Source: Isoetes taiwanensis (lineage: Eukaryota; Streptophyta; Lycopodiopsida; Isoetales; Isoetaceae). Taken from it: a stretch of DNA of 64,000 nt. Location: assembly GCA_021234155.1 (NCBI GenBank), contig JAJEKV010000026.1:18047556-18111555 (forward strand), read 5' to 3'. Within the stretch, counting starts at the first letter, position 1. The number at the start of each line of letters is the position of its first letter. Below the pieces are notes generated by a model. It made no database searches and was not told where the DNA came from. It saw only the letters and a list, made by a program, of their open reading frames with translations. Shown piece after piece: positions 1 through 12,800 of this stretch. The position numbers were made by a program, and so were the translations under genes.

Positions 1-360
1 TTAAAATATGTCAAATTGATATTAAATGGCCCGAACACAGCGCAAAATTCACAGCGCCTTGTGGCCGAACATTGCCAAATTTTGGCCGCATATTACGGCC
101 ATAAAATTACGGCGCTTAACCTGATGAAGGCTTATGGCGATTTATGTGATATATACCGATGTAGTATCGTCGGGGAAAAGCATCAAATAATGTCGTCGAT
201 GCGTTAAAATGCGACTTTGTATATGTCCGGGCAAAATCTTTTAAAATTGATGCGGCGATTTTTACGACAAAAATGCTGTTCTCTTGTAGTGGATTTATTT
301 TTTCCGCGAATGTAAAACAATACAATACATTCCCAAAGTTGAGCAACAAACAATATTCGA
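1..360. other. Unassigned AT-rich segment
   Basis: The stretch has no recognisable domain. A 63-codon open frame (16-207, +) is probably chance. No repeat or RNA gene is visible. It could be the edge of a transposable element running off the window. Confidence 0.3.
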
Positions 361-1250
361 GTGGTGGTCGCTTTGCTTAAGAAATAGCCTCAAAAAACCA
401 TACTTCCTTAAAAGAAATAGCTGTAAAACTTCGCCCTTGAGAGAAAACCACCTTACGTAAAAGCGGCCACTTAAAAGAAACTACACCTACTTAAAGAAAC
501 CACACCTCAAAAACCATACTTACTTTAAAAATAGCTTGAAAAACTATACCTAGTTAGTACATAAAGCCACGCAAAAAAATCATATTTCCTTAAAATAGCT
601 TCTTAAACACTACATCTAGTTATAAACTACACCACTTGAGAAAACCATACTTCATTAAAAAACTGACCATAAAAACTACGCAGCTTATAAACCACACTTC
701 AAAAACCATACTTCTTTAAAAATAGCTATTTAAAACTACACCCACTTATCAGCGACACCTCAAAACAACACCTCGATTAAAAATCATACCGCCAGGAAAA
801 CCATACTTCCTTAAAAACGACCGCTTAGAAACTACGCAAAACATAAACCACGCTTCAAAAACCATACTTCTTTAAAAACAGCTATTTAAAACTACACTTA
901 CTTATAAAAGCACCTCAAAACAACACCTCGATTAAAAAATCCATACCACTTGAGGAAAACTATACTTCCTTAAAAAAGCAACCACTTAAAAGCTATACCT
1001 CCTTATAAGCCACACTTCCAAAACTATACTTCCATAAAAGCTTTGACCAAAACTACACCTAGTTACATAAGCTACACCTCAAAACAACACCTTCTTAAAA
1101 CAACACCCCCTCAAAAACAAGCAACACTTCTTTTAAAAGACTTGTTACCTCAAAAATTCACACCTTCAAAAAAAACTATGGCTCTCCATGAAAACTACAC
1201 GCCTCCTTAATAAACCACACCTCCACATAACCACATGTAGATTTTTGGAA
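360..1250. repeat. Degenerate short tandem repeat, period about 55-60 bp
   Basis: The phrase 'aaccatacttccttaaaa' recurs with small changes at about 398, 800 and 961, with variants near 520, 645, 700 and 860. Each is followed by 'actacacc...ttataaaccacacctc'-like text. Spacing varies because of indels, so this is an old, decayed minisatellite-type array. It is A/C-rich on the plus strand and has no coding potential. It abuts the GC-rich satellite on its right. Confidence 0.75.
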
Positions 1251-2049
1251 CAAGCGACGTAATGGTCTTTTTGTTGCGATGATGAGTGTGGTCGAATGGG
1301 GTAGTAGTGTTAGGGTCCGAACATACCACCTAGAGTTCAAACAAGCCTCTTAGGCTCAAGCATTTATCTGAATCAAACATGCCCCGATTATCAAACATGT
1401 ACAACAAAAGAAATAAAAATGGTTTAACCAGCGTCGGCTATAACGAAATCCGTCCATCACGTGTGTCGCATCGCGGCGATAGCAATTGAAACTCATTTTC
1501 TTAGTTGGTGAACATGAGTAGTCTCCCAGCCAGAAATTGGTCCCGGGGCAATGTCGGCGATCACAGGAATCCATTTCGCGAGCCGAATCGCTGATTCAGG
1601 GGAAGTGAAATCATGCATCCCGCGATCACGGAGCCTTGGGGAAGGAAGTCGGAGACAGCGGCTTCGGGGGATTTTAGGATCTCCTCACGGCGTCAACACC
1701 CCCTCCGCGTCAAGTCCGCGGTATAGGTCCAGCCGAGTCGACAAGGAGGGCCTCAAAGCGTAAACCACAATGGGTTGCAGTTCTAGAAGGGGACTGCGTT
1801 TGGGGGCGAGACTTGTCTGTTACGCAGGACGGCGAGAAGGCTGCAACCCGAGAATACGAACAAGAGGCCCGGCCAGACCCGGAGTTTGGGCTGTCCTCCT
1901 CCGATGTAAGCAGAGTAAGAAGTCGAGCTTTTGGAGTGGCAAGACATTCATAAATTAGCAATTAATGCGGTATGCGAAAATAAATTCGATTTTTGCCATT
2001 TGGTTCCTAATCCATCTCAACCTACTGACCCAATTTGAAAATTTTTGAG

Positions 2050-2600
2050 GAGAAGAGTCTAGGTCAAAGGTTAGCCCAAAGGTCAAAGGAATGGAGTTTG
2101 TGGGATCGTTATTACCAGAGGTTGACCTTGGCTCATTTGGGCGTTATATACTTAGTCTAAGATTACATTGAGAATATAAGCATCATAACTATTAGAATGA
2201 AGATAAATGATTAAGGAAAAGCATCATAACTACTAGAATGAAGATAAATGATTGAGAAAAGCAAAGACTAGTCTGCGGGTTGGGGGTTAGATTTGGTTGC
2301 TTCGCGATGATAGTTGTGTTTTGATTATCAAGGCATATGGATAGAGAGAATGCCCTTGTTCAACTGGTTGCTCCCTAAAGCTATTTGACATGGATGGCAT
2401 AATTAACCTTAATGAACTGAATTCGGGGCAAGCAACTTCGAGGAGGAGTTTAGGGTCGGCTAAAATCAACATAATGTCGAGAACCGCAGTTACAGGAGTC
2501 CCGACCAAATCACGACAAGGAGAGAGCCTCCGAAGCGTAAAAACCACAGTGACTTGCAGTTCTAGAAGGTTTTGATTTGGGGGCGAGTTTTTGGTCTTAA
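2050..2600 (+). repeat. Left variant satellite segment
   Basis: After 'aggtcaaaggttagc' the normal monomer is replaced by about 500 bp not found in the inner monomers. It contains a doubled 'actagaatgaagataaatga' phrase and 'gctatttgacatggatggca', then returns to satellite sequence ('ttctagaagg', 'gggggcgag'). The same segment is at 22320-22830. The monomer still measures 1087 bp between landmarks, so this is a substitution of part of the unit rather than an added insertion. Confidence 0.9.
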
Positions 2601-3394
2601 ACCCGCGAACTTGGTCCCTAGAGGCAATGTCGGCATTCACGAGTCCATTGGCGAGCTTAAATCCTTGATTCGAGGGAGAATTAAGCCCGTCAGATCCCGA
2701 GGGCCTTGGGGAGGAGAGAACCGAGGAACTGGCGGCTTCGAGAGAGGGGGATTTTTAGGGTCAGTGCTCTGCCGTCAACACCCCACTCCCACGTCAGATC
2801 CGCGGTGCAGGTCGCCCGAATCACGACAAGGAGAGAGGGCCTCCAAAGCGTAAACCACAGGTTGCGAGGTTCTAGAAGGGTTTGCGTTTTGGGGCGAGAC
2901 TTAGTCATTGCGCAGGACCTGGCGGCTGCAGCGCGAATCTGAGCAAAGGAGGAACTGGCCGGGCCGGAGTTTGGGCCTGTCCTCCTCCGATGTAGCAAGA
3001 GTAGAAGTCGGTAACTTTTGCGATGGCAAGACATTCATAAATTACGCCAATTAATGCATTGTACAAAAATAAATTCTGATTTTTGCCAGCTGGATTCCTA
3101 ATCCATCTCCAGCACACAGCCCAATTTTTTGAAATTTTGAGGAGTCTAAGAGTCAAAAGGTTAGCATTAGAGCGGTCGGGGCAGCCCGTTCGCGAGGGCA
3201 ACCGAGCGGCACCCTTCCCAAGTCAAGCCGAGGCCAGGGACCTTGCGGGGATCCCTCACAAGGGGGAGAGTCCGGACCCAGAGGCGGGATCAAAAGTTCC
3301 CGAGCAGCCCTTCACGGCAGCGCTCCCGAGGGGGCTGCGCTAATGACCACCCTCCGGGCCGGTTCCCCTATCCGATGTTGAGAAATGGGCTTTC

Positions 3395-3470
3395 TATGAT
3401 TGGGTGGACGAGGCAGGATGTCGAACCAGGACCTCTTGCTTGCAAGCCAAGTACTCTACCAGGCTACCCG
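3395..3470 (-). ncRNA. tRNA-like head of SINE, copy 1 (not a functional tRNA)
   Basis: Read on the minus strand this shows a D-arm-like 'ctggtagagtac', an anticodon-arm-like stem and loop with TGC in the anticodon position, and a B-box-like 'ggtcctggttcga'. The acceptor stem does not close convincingly, so it is a tRNA relic rather than a gene. Confidence 0.55.
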
Positions 3471-3764
3471 GCACTTTGATGGGCTTAGGTACTCTTCCAG
3501 CGAGTCATTCTTCATGTGTGCCCATTACACATACTCCAACATTCCTTAATGTTTACACCAATCCATTCCAGCCTTCACCACAATCCACATGCTCCCCTCC
3601 CTCGGGCAACTCCACCAACTGCGGGAGTTAGCGGGCTTTCCAGCAGCCAAGCTTTGCTCATTCTCACTTCCCTACACCCTTTGGGGACTATCCGGTGCTG
3701 TTAAGCACCCTCTACTTCAGGACCATGGCTGCGATGCCATGTTGAAATGAGCTTTCTATGATTG

Positions 3765-3840
3765 GGTGGACGAAATTTCGAACCAGGACCTCTTGCTTGC
3801 AAGCCAAGTACTCTACCAGCGGCTACCGGCCTTTTGATGG
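3765..3840 (-). ncRNA. tRNA-like head of SINE, copy 2 (not a functional tRNA)
   Basis: This has the same layout as copy 1, with a better A-box-like stretch ('gtagccgctggtagag' on the minus strand), a TGC anticodon position and B-box 'ggttcgaa'. Both internal RNA polymerase III promoter boxes can be seen. The body beyond the tRNA part matches copy 1. Confidence 0.6.
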
Positions 3841-6800
3841 GCTTAGGTGCTCTTCCGCTGAGTCATTCTTCATGTGTGCCCATTACACATACTCCAACAT
3901 CGTAGTTGGATCTCGTTGAGGCCTCTTAGGAGGGGCCGAATTCGAGGATGGTCAGGAGAGAACTTGTCAAGCAGGAAGACAGGCATGGAAACGCAGTGTC
4001 TTGTCGTTCGGGCACCCGGAGAGGAGCTCGAGAATAGCAAATCGACCCTGCCAAATAGATCGAATGGCGAAATTACCCTGAGGAGCAAGTTACAGGAGTG
4101 GGTTTGCAAAGAAACCTCCATGCTCACGGCGATCCATCCCATCTTGGAGGCCAATTGACTACGGGTCTTGATGGAAGTGAGCTACTTTGAAGCTTCTTGG
4201 AGTCCGGGTGGTCTTAAGCCCGCGGAACTTGGTCCCAAGGCAGTAATGGGCGATTGAGTCTGGTAGGCTGAGCCAAATCAGGTGGGAGGAGAGGGAGGTA
4301 AGCCCGTCCCAGTCCCGAGGGCCTTGGGGAGAGAGGAAGTCGAGACAGCGGCTTCGGAGGGATTTTGGGAGTCCGTGCTCTGCCGTCCAGCACCCCACTC
4401 CCGCACGTCAAGTCCACAGCACAAAGTCCATGAATCGACAAAGGAGAGGGCCTCCAACATGTAAACCACAGTAGGTTGCGAGGTTCTAGAAGGGTTTGCG
4501 TTTTGGGGGCGAGACTTGGTCTGTGCACTTAGGACTGGCCCGGCTGCAGCCGAGAATCTGAGCAAGGGAACGGAGGCGGAGTTTGGGCCTGTCCTCCTCC
4601 CGATGTGGCAAGTATTAGAAATTAGAGCTTTTCTTGATGTAGAACATTCATAAGTCGCCAATTAATGCATTATACGAAACCAAATTTTCCTTTTTGCCAG
4701 CTGGATTCCTAATCCTTACAGACCAATTTTTAAATTTTCGGAGAAGGTCTGGAGTCAAAGGGTTAGCATTAGAGCCCGATTCGAGGGGCAGCCCGGGTTG
4801 CGGCCAGAGGCTGGCACCCTTCCCCAAGTCCAAGCGAGGCCAGGACCTTTGCGGGGGATCCCTCACAAGGAGGGAGAGTCAGTTAGAGGCAGGATCAAAA
4901 AGTTCGAGGCAGCCCTTCAGCTCCCGAGGCTGCGTAGCTGAACCACCCTCCGGAGCCGGTTCCCCTATCCGGCCAGATTGGATCTCCGTTCGGGGAGCCC
5001 CTCTTCGGGGAAGGCCCAAAGATTCAGATGATCCGGGAGAACTTGTCAAACCCCGGAAGATCACGAGAATTGACCCCTTGTAGAAACCTTGATGTCTTGT
5101 CGTTGAGCCGCAGGAGGCTCCAAAATAGCCGTCGACCCTGCCAAATGCGATGGGAATAAATGAGGTATTACCTAGGGAGCAAGTTACAAGGTCGGTTTGC
5201 AAAGAAACACTCCAGCCCTCCCACGTGATTATCCATCCATCTTAGGCCAATTATTTCTGAGTGTGATGGAAATTAATGGCTACTTTGGTAAGCCTTCTTG
5301 GAAGTGGTGGTCTTCTGGCCTGAAACTTAGTCCCCAAGGCAATGTCGGCGTTCGAGTCCATTGGCCGAGCCAAATCAGCGATTCGGAGGGAGGTCGCCCG
5401 TCCGTCCCGAGGCCTTGGGGAGAGAATTAGGAATTGGCGGCTTCGGGGATTTTAGGGTCGGGTATACTGCCGTCAACACCCCCTCCCGTCAAATCCGCGC
5501 AAAGGTCCATGAATACGACAAGGAGAGGGCCTCAAAACGTAAACCACGTAGGTTGCGGCGGGTTCTAGAAGGTTTGCGTTTTGGGGGCAGAGACTTGTCT
5601 GATGCACTTAAGGACCTGGCCGAGAAGGCTGCAGCTGAGAATCTGAACAGGGAACTGGCCAGCCGGGCGGAGTTGGGCACTGTCCCTCCTCCCGATGTGG
5701 CAGAAGTAGAAGTCGGTAGCTTTGCGGTGTAGGAACATTCATAAATTCATAATTAATGCATTGTCTGAGAAAATAAATTCCTGATTTTTTACCCGTGGAT
5801 TAAGTATTAATCCATCTCCAGCACCACGGGCAATTTTGAAATTACCGGAGGAGTCTACTTAGGTCAAAGGAGGTTAGCATTAGAGCGGTCCGGGGCAGCC
5901 CGTTCTGCGAGGGCAACGGTGACACCCTCCCAAGTCCAGCGAGGGGCAGGGACCTTTGGGATCCCTCACAAGAGGGAGAGTCCAGGACCCAAGAGGCCCG
6001 AGGATCAAAAATTTCGAGGCAACCCCTTCTGGCAAGCGCTCCCGGGGGCTGCGCTGGCAAACCACCCTCCCGAGCCGAGTTCCCTATCCGACCGTTGGGT
6101 CCGCCGTTCGAGATTCCTGCCGGGAAGGCCCAAAAGATTCAAGACCGGTCAGGAGAACTTGTCAAACTGCTAGCGTCTGAGGCACTGGCAGAAACCTTGA
6201 TGTCTTGTCGTTCGGGCAGGGAGGATCGGAATAGCCGTGACCCTGCCAAATCGTCGAATGGCCGAAATTACCCTATGGAGGCAAGTTACAGGTCGGGTTT
6301 TGCAAAGAAAGAAACACTCTCCGCCTCCACGGTATCGCATCCATCTTAGGCCAATTGACTACAGGTATGTGATGGAAGTGACTACTGGCTTCTTGGAAGT
6401 GGGTGATGTCTAGCCAGGAACTTGGTCCCGAGGGCAATGTCGGCGTTACGAGTCCATTTGGCGAGCCAAATCCGCGATTCGGAGGGAGGTGGCCCGTAAA
6501 GTACGAGGGCAGGGAGGCCAGGGCAGCAGCTTCGGGGGATTTTTAGGGTCCGTGCTCTGCCCGTCCAACACCCCACTCCCGCGTCAAGTCCGCGGCACAA
6601 GGTCGCGAATCTGACAAGGGAGAGGGCCTCCAAAAGCGTAAACCACAGTAGGTTTGCGGAGTTCCTAGAAGGGTTTGCGTTTTGGGGGCGAGACTTGTCT
6701 GTTACGCAGGACCACAGCGAGCTTCACAACCCGAGAATGTCGGAGCAAAGGGAACTGGCCAGATGAGTTTGGAAGCTGCTCCTGCCTCCCGATGTGGCAA

Positions 6801-9800
6801 GTAGAAGTCGGAAGCACTACGTGGCAAGACATTCATAAATTACTTAATTAATGCATTGTACGAAAATAAATTCGATTTTTGCCAGCTGGATTGGTAATCC
6901 ATCTCCAGCACCTGAGACCAATTTTTCGAAATTTTGGGAGAAGGTCTAGGTCAAAGGTTAGCATTAGAGCGGTCGGGCAGCCCGTTGCGGGGAGCAGCCG
7001 AGCTGGCACCCTTCCCCAAAGTCAAAGCGAGGCGGGACCTTTGGGGGATCCCTCCCGCGAGAGGGGAGAGTCCAGGGACCCAAAGAGGCGGATCCAAAAA
7101 GTTCCCGAGGCAGCCCTTCCTGGCAGCTCCCGGGGGGAGGCTGCGCTAATGAGCCACCCTCCCGGAGCCCGGTTCCCTATCCGACCCGTTGGATCCCTCC
7201 GTTAAAGGGAGCCCCTCTTCGGGGAAGGCCCAAAGATTCCAGATGGTCAGGAGAACAATCAAACAGATCCTGAAATTGACCTTGTAGAAACCTTGATTAA
7301 TGTATGGATTATTTTCCGGGGAGGATCGGAATGGCAAATCGACCCTGCCAAATCTCGTCGGAATGGCGAGAATTACCCTATGGAGCAAGTTACAAGGGTC
7401 GGTTTGCGAAAGAAAACACTCAACCCTCCCATGACGGTATCCATCCATCTTAGGCCAATTATTTCTGAGAGTGTGATGGAAGTGAGCTACTTTGGCTTCC
7501 TAGCGGAAGTGGTGGTCTTCTGGCCACGGAACTTGCGAAGTCCCGAGGAGCAATGTCGGCGTTCTGAGTCCATTGAGAGCCAAATCCTTGAGATTCGAGG
7601 AGGGAATTCGCCCACGTCCAGTCCCGGGCCTTGGGAGAGAACCGGAGACAGCGGCTTCGGGGATTTTAGGGTCCGTGCTCTGCAGTCAACACCCCCACTC
7701 CCGCGTCAAGTCCGGCACAAGGTCCGCCCGAATCTGACAAAGGAGAGGCCTCCAAAACGTAAACCACATTGGAGTTTGCGAGGTTCTAGAAGGGTTTAGC
7801 GTTTTGGGGGCGAGACTTGGTCTGTTACGCAGGACCTGGCGGCTGCAGCCAGAGAATGCAGACAAGGGGAACTGGCGGAGGCGGAGTTGGGCCTGTCCTC
7901 CTCACGATGTGGCAAGTAGAAGTCGGTACTGCGATGTAGGAACATTCATAAATTAGCAATTAATTACATTATGCGAAAATAAATTCTGATTTTTGCCAGC
8001 TGGATTAAGTAATCCATCTCGGCTTACCACCGGACCAATTTTGAAATTTTTGAAGGTCTAGGTCAAAGGGTTAGCATTAGAGCGGTCCCGGAGCAGCCCG
8101 TTGGGGCAGCGGTGGCACCCCTCCCAAGTCAGAGCAGGCCAAGGACCTTGCAGGGATCCCTCACAGAGAGTCCGGACCCAAAGGCCCGAGGATCAAAAAG
8201 TTCAGAGGCGGCGCTTCCTGGCTCCCGAGCTGCAGCTAATGAACCACCCTCGGGCCGGTTCCTATCCGACCCCGTTGGATCCCTCCGTTCAGGGAGCCCC
8301 TCGCCGGGAAGGCCAAGATTCCAAGATCAGTCGGAGAACTTGTCAAACCCGGCGTCACGAGGCGGCCTTGTAGAAACGCCTTGATGTCTTGTCGTTGAGA
8401 CGCAGGGGAGGAGGCTCAAAATGGCAAATCGACCCTGCCAAATCGTCGAATAGAAATTACCTAGAACAGAGTTACAAAGGTCGGTTTTGCAAAGAGAAAG
8501 AAACGCCCTCCACGACAGTATCCGCATCCACATCTTAGGCCAATTGACTCTGAGAGTGTAGCTGATGGAAGTAGAGCTACTTTTGGCTTCTTGGAAGTCG
8601 GGTGTAGTCTTCTAACCCGCGAAGCAATGCAAGGCAGTATTCGGCGTTCTGAGTCCATTGGCGAGCCAAATCGCCCGATTCGAATTACCGTCCGTCCCAG
8701 GGCCTTGGGAGAGAAGTCGGGGCAGCGACTTCGGGGGATTTTAGGAGTCCGTGCTCTGCAGAAGTGGCACCCCACTCCGCGTCAAGAATCCGCGGTATGA
8801 GTCCAGCGAATCTGACAAGGAGGGGCCTCCAAACAATGGGTTGCGGAGTTCCTAGAAGGGTTTTGCGCGTTTGGGGGCGAGACTTGTCTGTTACGCAGGA
8901 CTGGCCAGGCTACAACGGCGAGAATCACGAACGGGGAACTGAGCCCGGAGTTTAGGCCTGTCCTCCCCTCGATGTAGCAAGTAGAAGTGGTAGCTTTGCA
9001 GTAGCAAGACATTCATAAATTATAGGTAATGCATTATGCGAAAATAGAATTCGATTTTTGCCGGTGGATTAAGTAATCCATCTCTCCCGACACCATGAGA
9101 CCAATTTTGAAATTTACGGAGAAGGTCTAGGTCAAAGGGTTAGCATTACAGAGCGGTCAGGCAGCCGTTGCAGAACCTTGGTGGCTGCCCAAGTCAAAGC
9201 GAGGCGGGACCTTGCGAGGGGGATCCCTCACAAGAGGGAGAGTGGACCCCAAGAGGCGAGGATCAAAAAGTTCGAGGCAGCCCTTCGGCAGCTCCCCGGG
9301 GAAGGCTACTGCGCTAATGACCACCCTCGGGCCGGTTCCCTATCCGACCACGTTTGGAACCCTCCGTTAAAGGGCCCTGCCGGGAAGGCCCAAAAGATTC
9401 CAGAACAAATTAAGGAGAACCATCCAAACGCGGGCGTCCCCGAAGTCGGCCTTGGCAGAAGCCGCGCGCGCGCGGTGTCAGCAGCCGTTCGGGCACGGGG
9501 AGAGGATCGAATGGCAATCGACCCACGCCGTCGTCCGAATGGCGAAGTACCCTATGGAGCAAGTTACAAGGCCGGTTTGCAAAGAAGAAACACTCCGCCC
9601 TCCGCGGCGGTATCCGCATCCACATCTTAGGCCAATTGACTACGAGTGTGATGGAAGTGAGCTACTTTGAAGCGCTTCTTGGAGGTGAGGTGGTCTTCTA
9701 GCCACCGGAACTTGGTCCCCAGGGCAATGTCGGCGTTGATTGCAAGGTCCATTGGCGAGCCAAATCCACCTGATTCGGAGAGGAGGTCGCCGATCGATCC

Positions 9801-12800
9801 CAGAGCCTTAGGAGAGAAGTCCGGGGCAAGCAGCTTCGAGAGGATTTTAAGTCCGTGCTCTGCCCGGGTCAACACCCCACTCCCGCGTCAAGAATCCGCG
9901 GCACAAGGTCCGCCGAATACGACAGGAAGGGCCTCAGCATGTAAACACATTGGGTTGCCGGAGTTCTAGAAGGGTTTTGCGTTTTGGGGGCCGAGACAAT
10001 CTGTTACGCAGGACGGCGAGGCTGCGACCCGAGGAATCTGAACATAAGGGGAACTGGCGGGCGGAGTTTGGGCCTGGTATCCTCCTCCCGATGTGGCAAG
10101 TAGAAGTCGAGCACTGCGGTGGCAAGACATTCCATAAGTGCACTTAATTAATGCATTGTCACGAAAATAAATTCTGATTTTTGCCAGCTGGATTAAAGTG
10201 ATAATCCATCTCCGGCACCGCAGACCAATTTTAGAGGTACTGGGAGGAATGGATGGGACCGTGGGCCGGGGCAGCGGGTTGCAGGGGCAGCGAGCTGGCA
10301 CCCCCTTCCCAGAATCCAAAGCGAGGCCAGGACCTTGCGAGGATCCCTCACAAGAGGGGAGAGTCGGACCCCAGAGGCGGGATCCAAAAGTTCCCGAGGC
10401 AGCCCTTGCAGCTCCCGGGCTGCTGCGCTAATGAAACCACCTCCCGGGAGCCGGTTCCCCATCCGGCCAGATTTGGATCCTCTCCGTTAAAGGGAGCCTC
10501 TTCGGGAAGGCCCAAAAGATTCCAGATCGGTCAGGAGAACTTGTCAAACAGCGGGCGTCTGATCGGCCTTACATGAAGCACTTGATGTGTCTTGTCGTTG
10601 GTGCAAGGAGGAGATGGGAATGGCAAATCGACCCTGCCAAATGCGTCGAATGGCGAAATTACCCTATGGAGCAAGTTACAAGTCGGTTTTGCAAAGAAAG
10701 AAACACTCCGCCCTCCAGCCGGTATCCACGTCACATCTTAAGGCCAATTGACTACGAGTGTGATGGAAGTGAGCTACTTTGAAGCTTCTTGGAGGTGAGG
10801 GTGGTCTTACGGAACTTGGTCCCCAGGGCGGTATGGGCGTTGAGTCCATTGTAGGAGCCAAATCATGATTAGGAGGAGAGGGAGGTCGCCCGTGGAGTCC
10901 CGGGGCAGGGGAGAGGAAGTCCGGGGCAAGAGCAGCTTAGGATTTTTAGAATTAAGATTGCTCTGCCCGTCCCAACACCCCCACTCCCGTCAGAATCCGC
11001 GGCACAAAGTCCTTGAGAATCTGACAAGGAGGGCCTCCAAGCAGTAAACCACTGTGGGTTGCGAGGTTCTAGAAGGGTTTGCGTTTTTGGGGCGGGGCTT
11101 GTCTGTTGCACTGGGACTGGCGAAAAAGCTACGGTAGAGAATCTCACGGAGCAAAGAGGCCAGCCAGACGGAGTTTGGAAGCCTGTCTCTCAGATGTAGC
11201 AAGAGTAGAAGTCGAGAGCTGCGATGGCAAGACATTCCATAAATTCGCAATTAATGCATTGTCTGAAAATGATTCGATTTTTTGACTGGATTAAAATATC
11301 TCGGCTACAGACCAATTTTGAGAAATTTTTGGAGGTCTAGGTCAAAGGGTTAGCATTAGAGAGCGGTCGGGGCAGCCCGTTGCGAGAACAGCGAGCTGGC
11401 ACCCTTCCCAAGTCCAAGCGAGGCCAGGACGGGATCCTGCACAAGAGGAGAGTCCGGACCCAAGGCGGGATCAGGCCGAGGCAGCCCTTCACGGCAGCTC
11501 CCGAGCTGCATGTAGCCACCCTCCCGAGGCCCGGTTCCCCTATCCGACCGTTGGATCCTTGTTCGGGGATTCCTCTTCAGGGAAGGCCCAAAGATTCCAG
11601 ATCGGTCGGAGAACTTGTCAAACAGCGGAAATCACGAGGTCGGCCTTGTAGAAACCCTTGATGTCTTGTCGTTCGGGCACGGGGAGGAGATCGAATAGCA
11701 AATCGACCACCAAATCGTCGGAATGCGTGAGAGTACCTATGGAGCAAGTTACAAGGTGGGTTTGCAAAGAAACACTCAGCCCTCCGCGACGGTTATCCGC
11801 ATCCACATCAGGCCAATTGACTACGGGTGTGATGGAAGTGAGCTACTTTTGGCTTCTTGGGAGTCGGGTGGTCGCCACGGCCGGAACTTGGTCCCCGAGG
11901 GCAATGTCTCGACGTTAAGGTCCATTGCAGAGCCAAATCCGCGATTCGAGGAGAGGGAAGTGGCGAATCCATCCCGAGGAGCCTTGGAGAGAGAATTAGA
12001 GGCAAGCGGCTTAGGATTTTTAGGGTGGTGCTCTTGCCGTCAACACCCCCACTCCCGTCAGAATCCGCAGTGCCAAGGTCCCATCGAATCTGACAAGAGA
12101 GGGCCACCTCCCAAAGCGTAAACCACGTGGGTTACCCGAGGGTTCTAAGGGTTTTGCGTTTTGGGGGCGAGATGATCTCTGTTGCACTTGGGACGGCCGG
12201 TACTTGGCCAGGAATCACAGACAAAGAGGCCGGCCGAGGCGGAGTTGAGCCTGTCCTCCTCCCGATGTAGTAGTAGAAGTCGAGCTTTGCCCGATGTAAG
12301 ACGTTTAAATTCGCAATTAATGCATTGTCTACGAAATAGAAATTCCTGATTTTTGCCGGCTGGATTCCTAATCCGACCGGCCTACGGACAATTTTGAGGT
12401 ACCGGAGAAGGTCTAGGTCAAAGGAGTTAGCATTAAGAGCGGTCAGGCAGCCCGTTCGCGAGGGGGCAACCGAGCTGGCACCACCCAAGTCAAACGAGGC
12501 CAGGACCTTGCAGGGGATCCCTCACAAGAGGGAAGTCCAGGACAGGCCGAGGATCCAAAAAGTTCGTGGCTCCCATTTTACCGCTGTAACCACCCTCCCG
12601 GAGCCGGTTCCACTATCCGACCGTTGGATCCTCCGTTCAGGGGCCCCTCTTCAGGAAGGCCCAAAGATTCAGTCGGTCCAGAACTTGTCAAACCCAGCGT
12701 CGAGTCGGCCTTGTAGAAACGCGCTTGATGTCTTGTCGTTCGGGCGCGAGGAGGGATCGGAATAGCAAAATCGACCACTGCCAAATGCGTCGGAATGGCG

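Larger units (their letters stand above)
3375..3905 (-). mobile_element. Insertion in a satellite monomer carrying two SINE-like copies
   Basis: Satellite text stops at 'ggttcccctatccgatg' and resumes at 'gttggatctcgttgag', which are adjacent in other monomers. The ~530 bp between contain two copies of a ~160 bp module, at about 3375-3542 and 3738-3900. Both copies share 'gctttctatgattgggtgga' and 'cttcatgtgtgcccattac'. About 195 bp of unrelated sequence lies between them. On the minus strand each module has a tRNA-like head, so this looks like a tRNA-derived SINE, with two copies nested or arranged as direct repeats. I cannot define a target-site duplication. Confidence 0.75.

Noticed and set aside
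16-207. Small gene at the left edge
   Set aside because: Short frame, no domain, no start context or splice signals to support it.
3395-3840. Two functional tRNA-Ala genes
   Set aside because: The acceptor stems do not pair and both copies continue into a shared non-tRNA body, as in SINEs.
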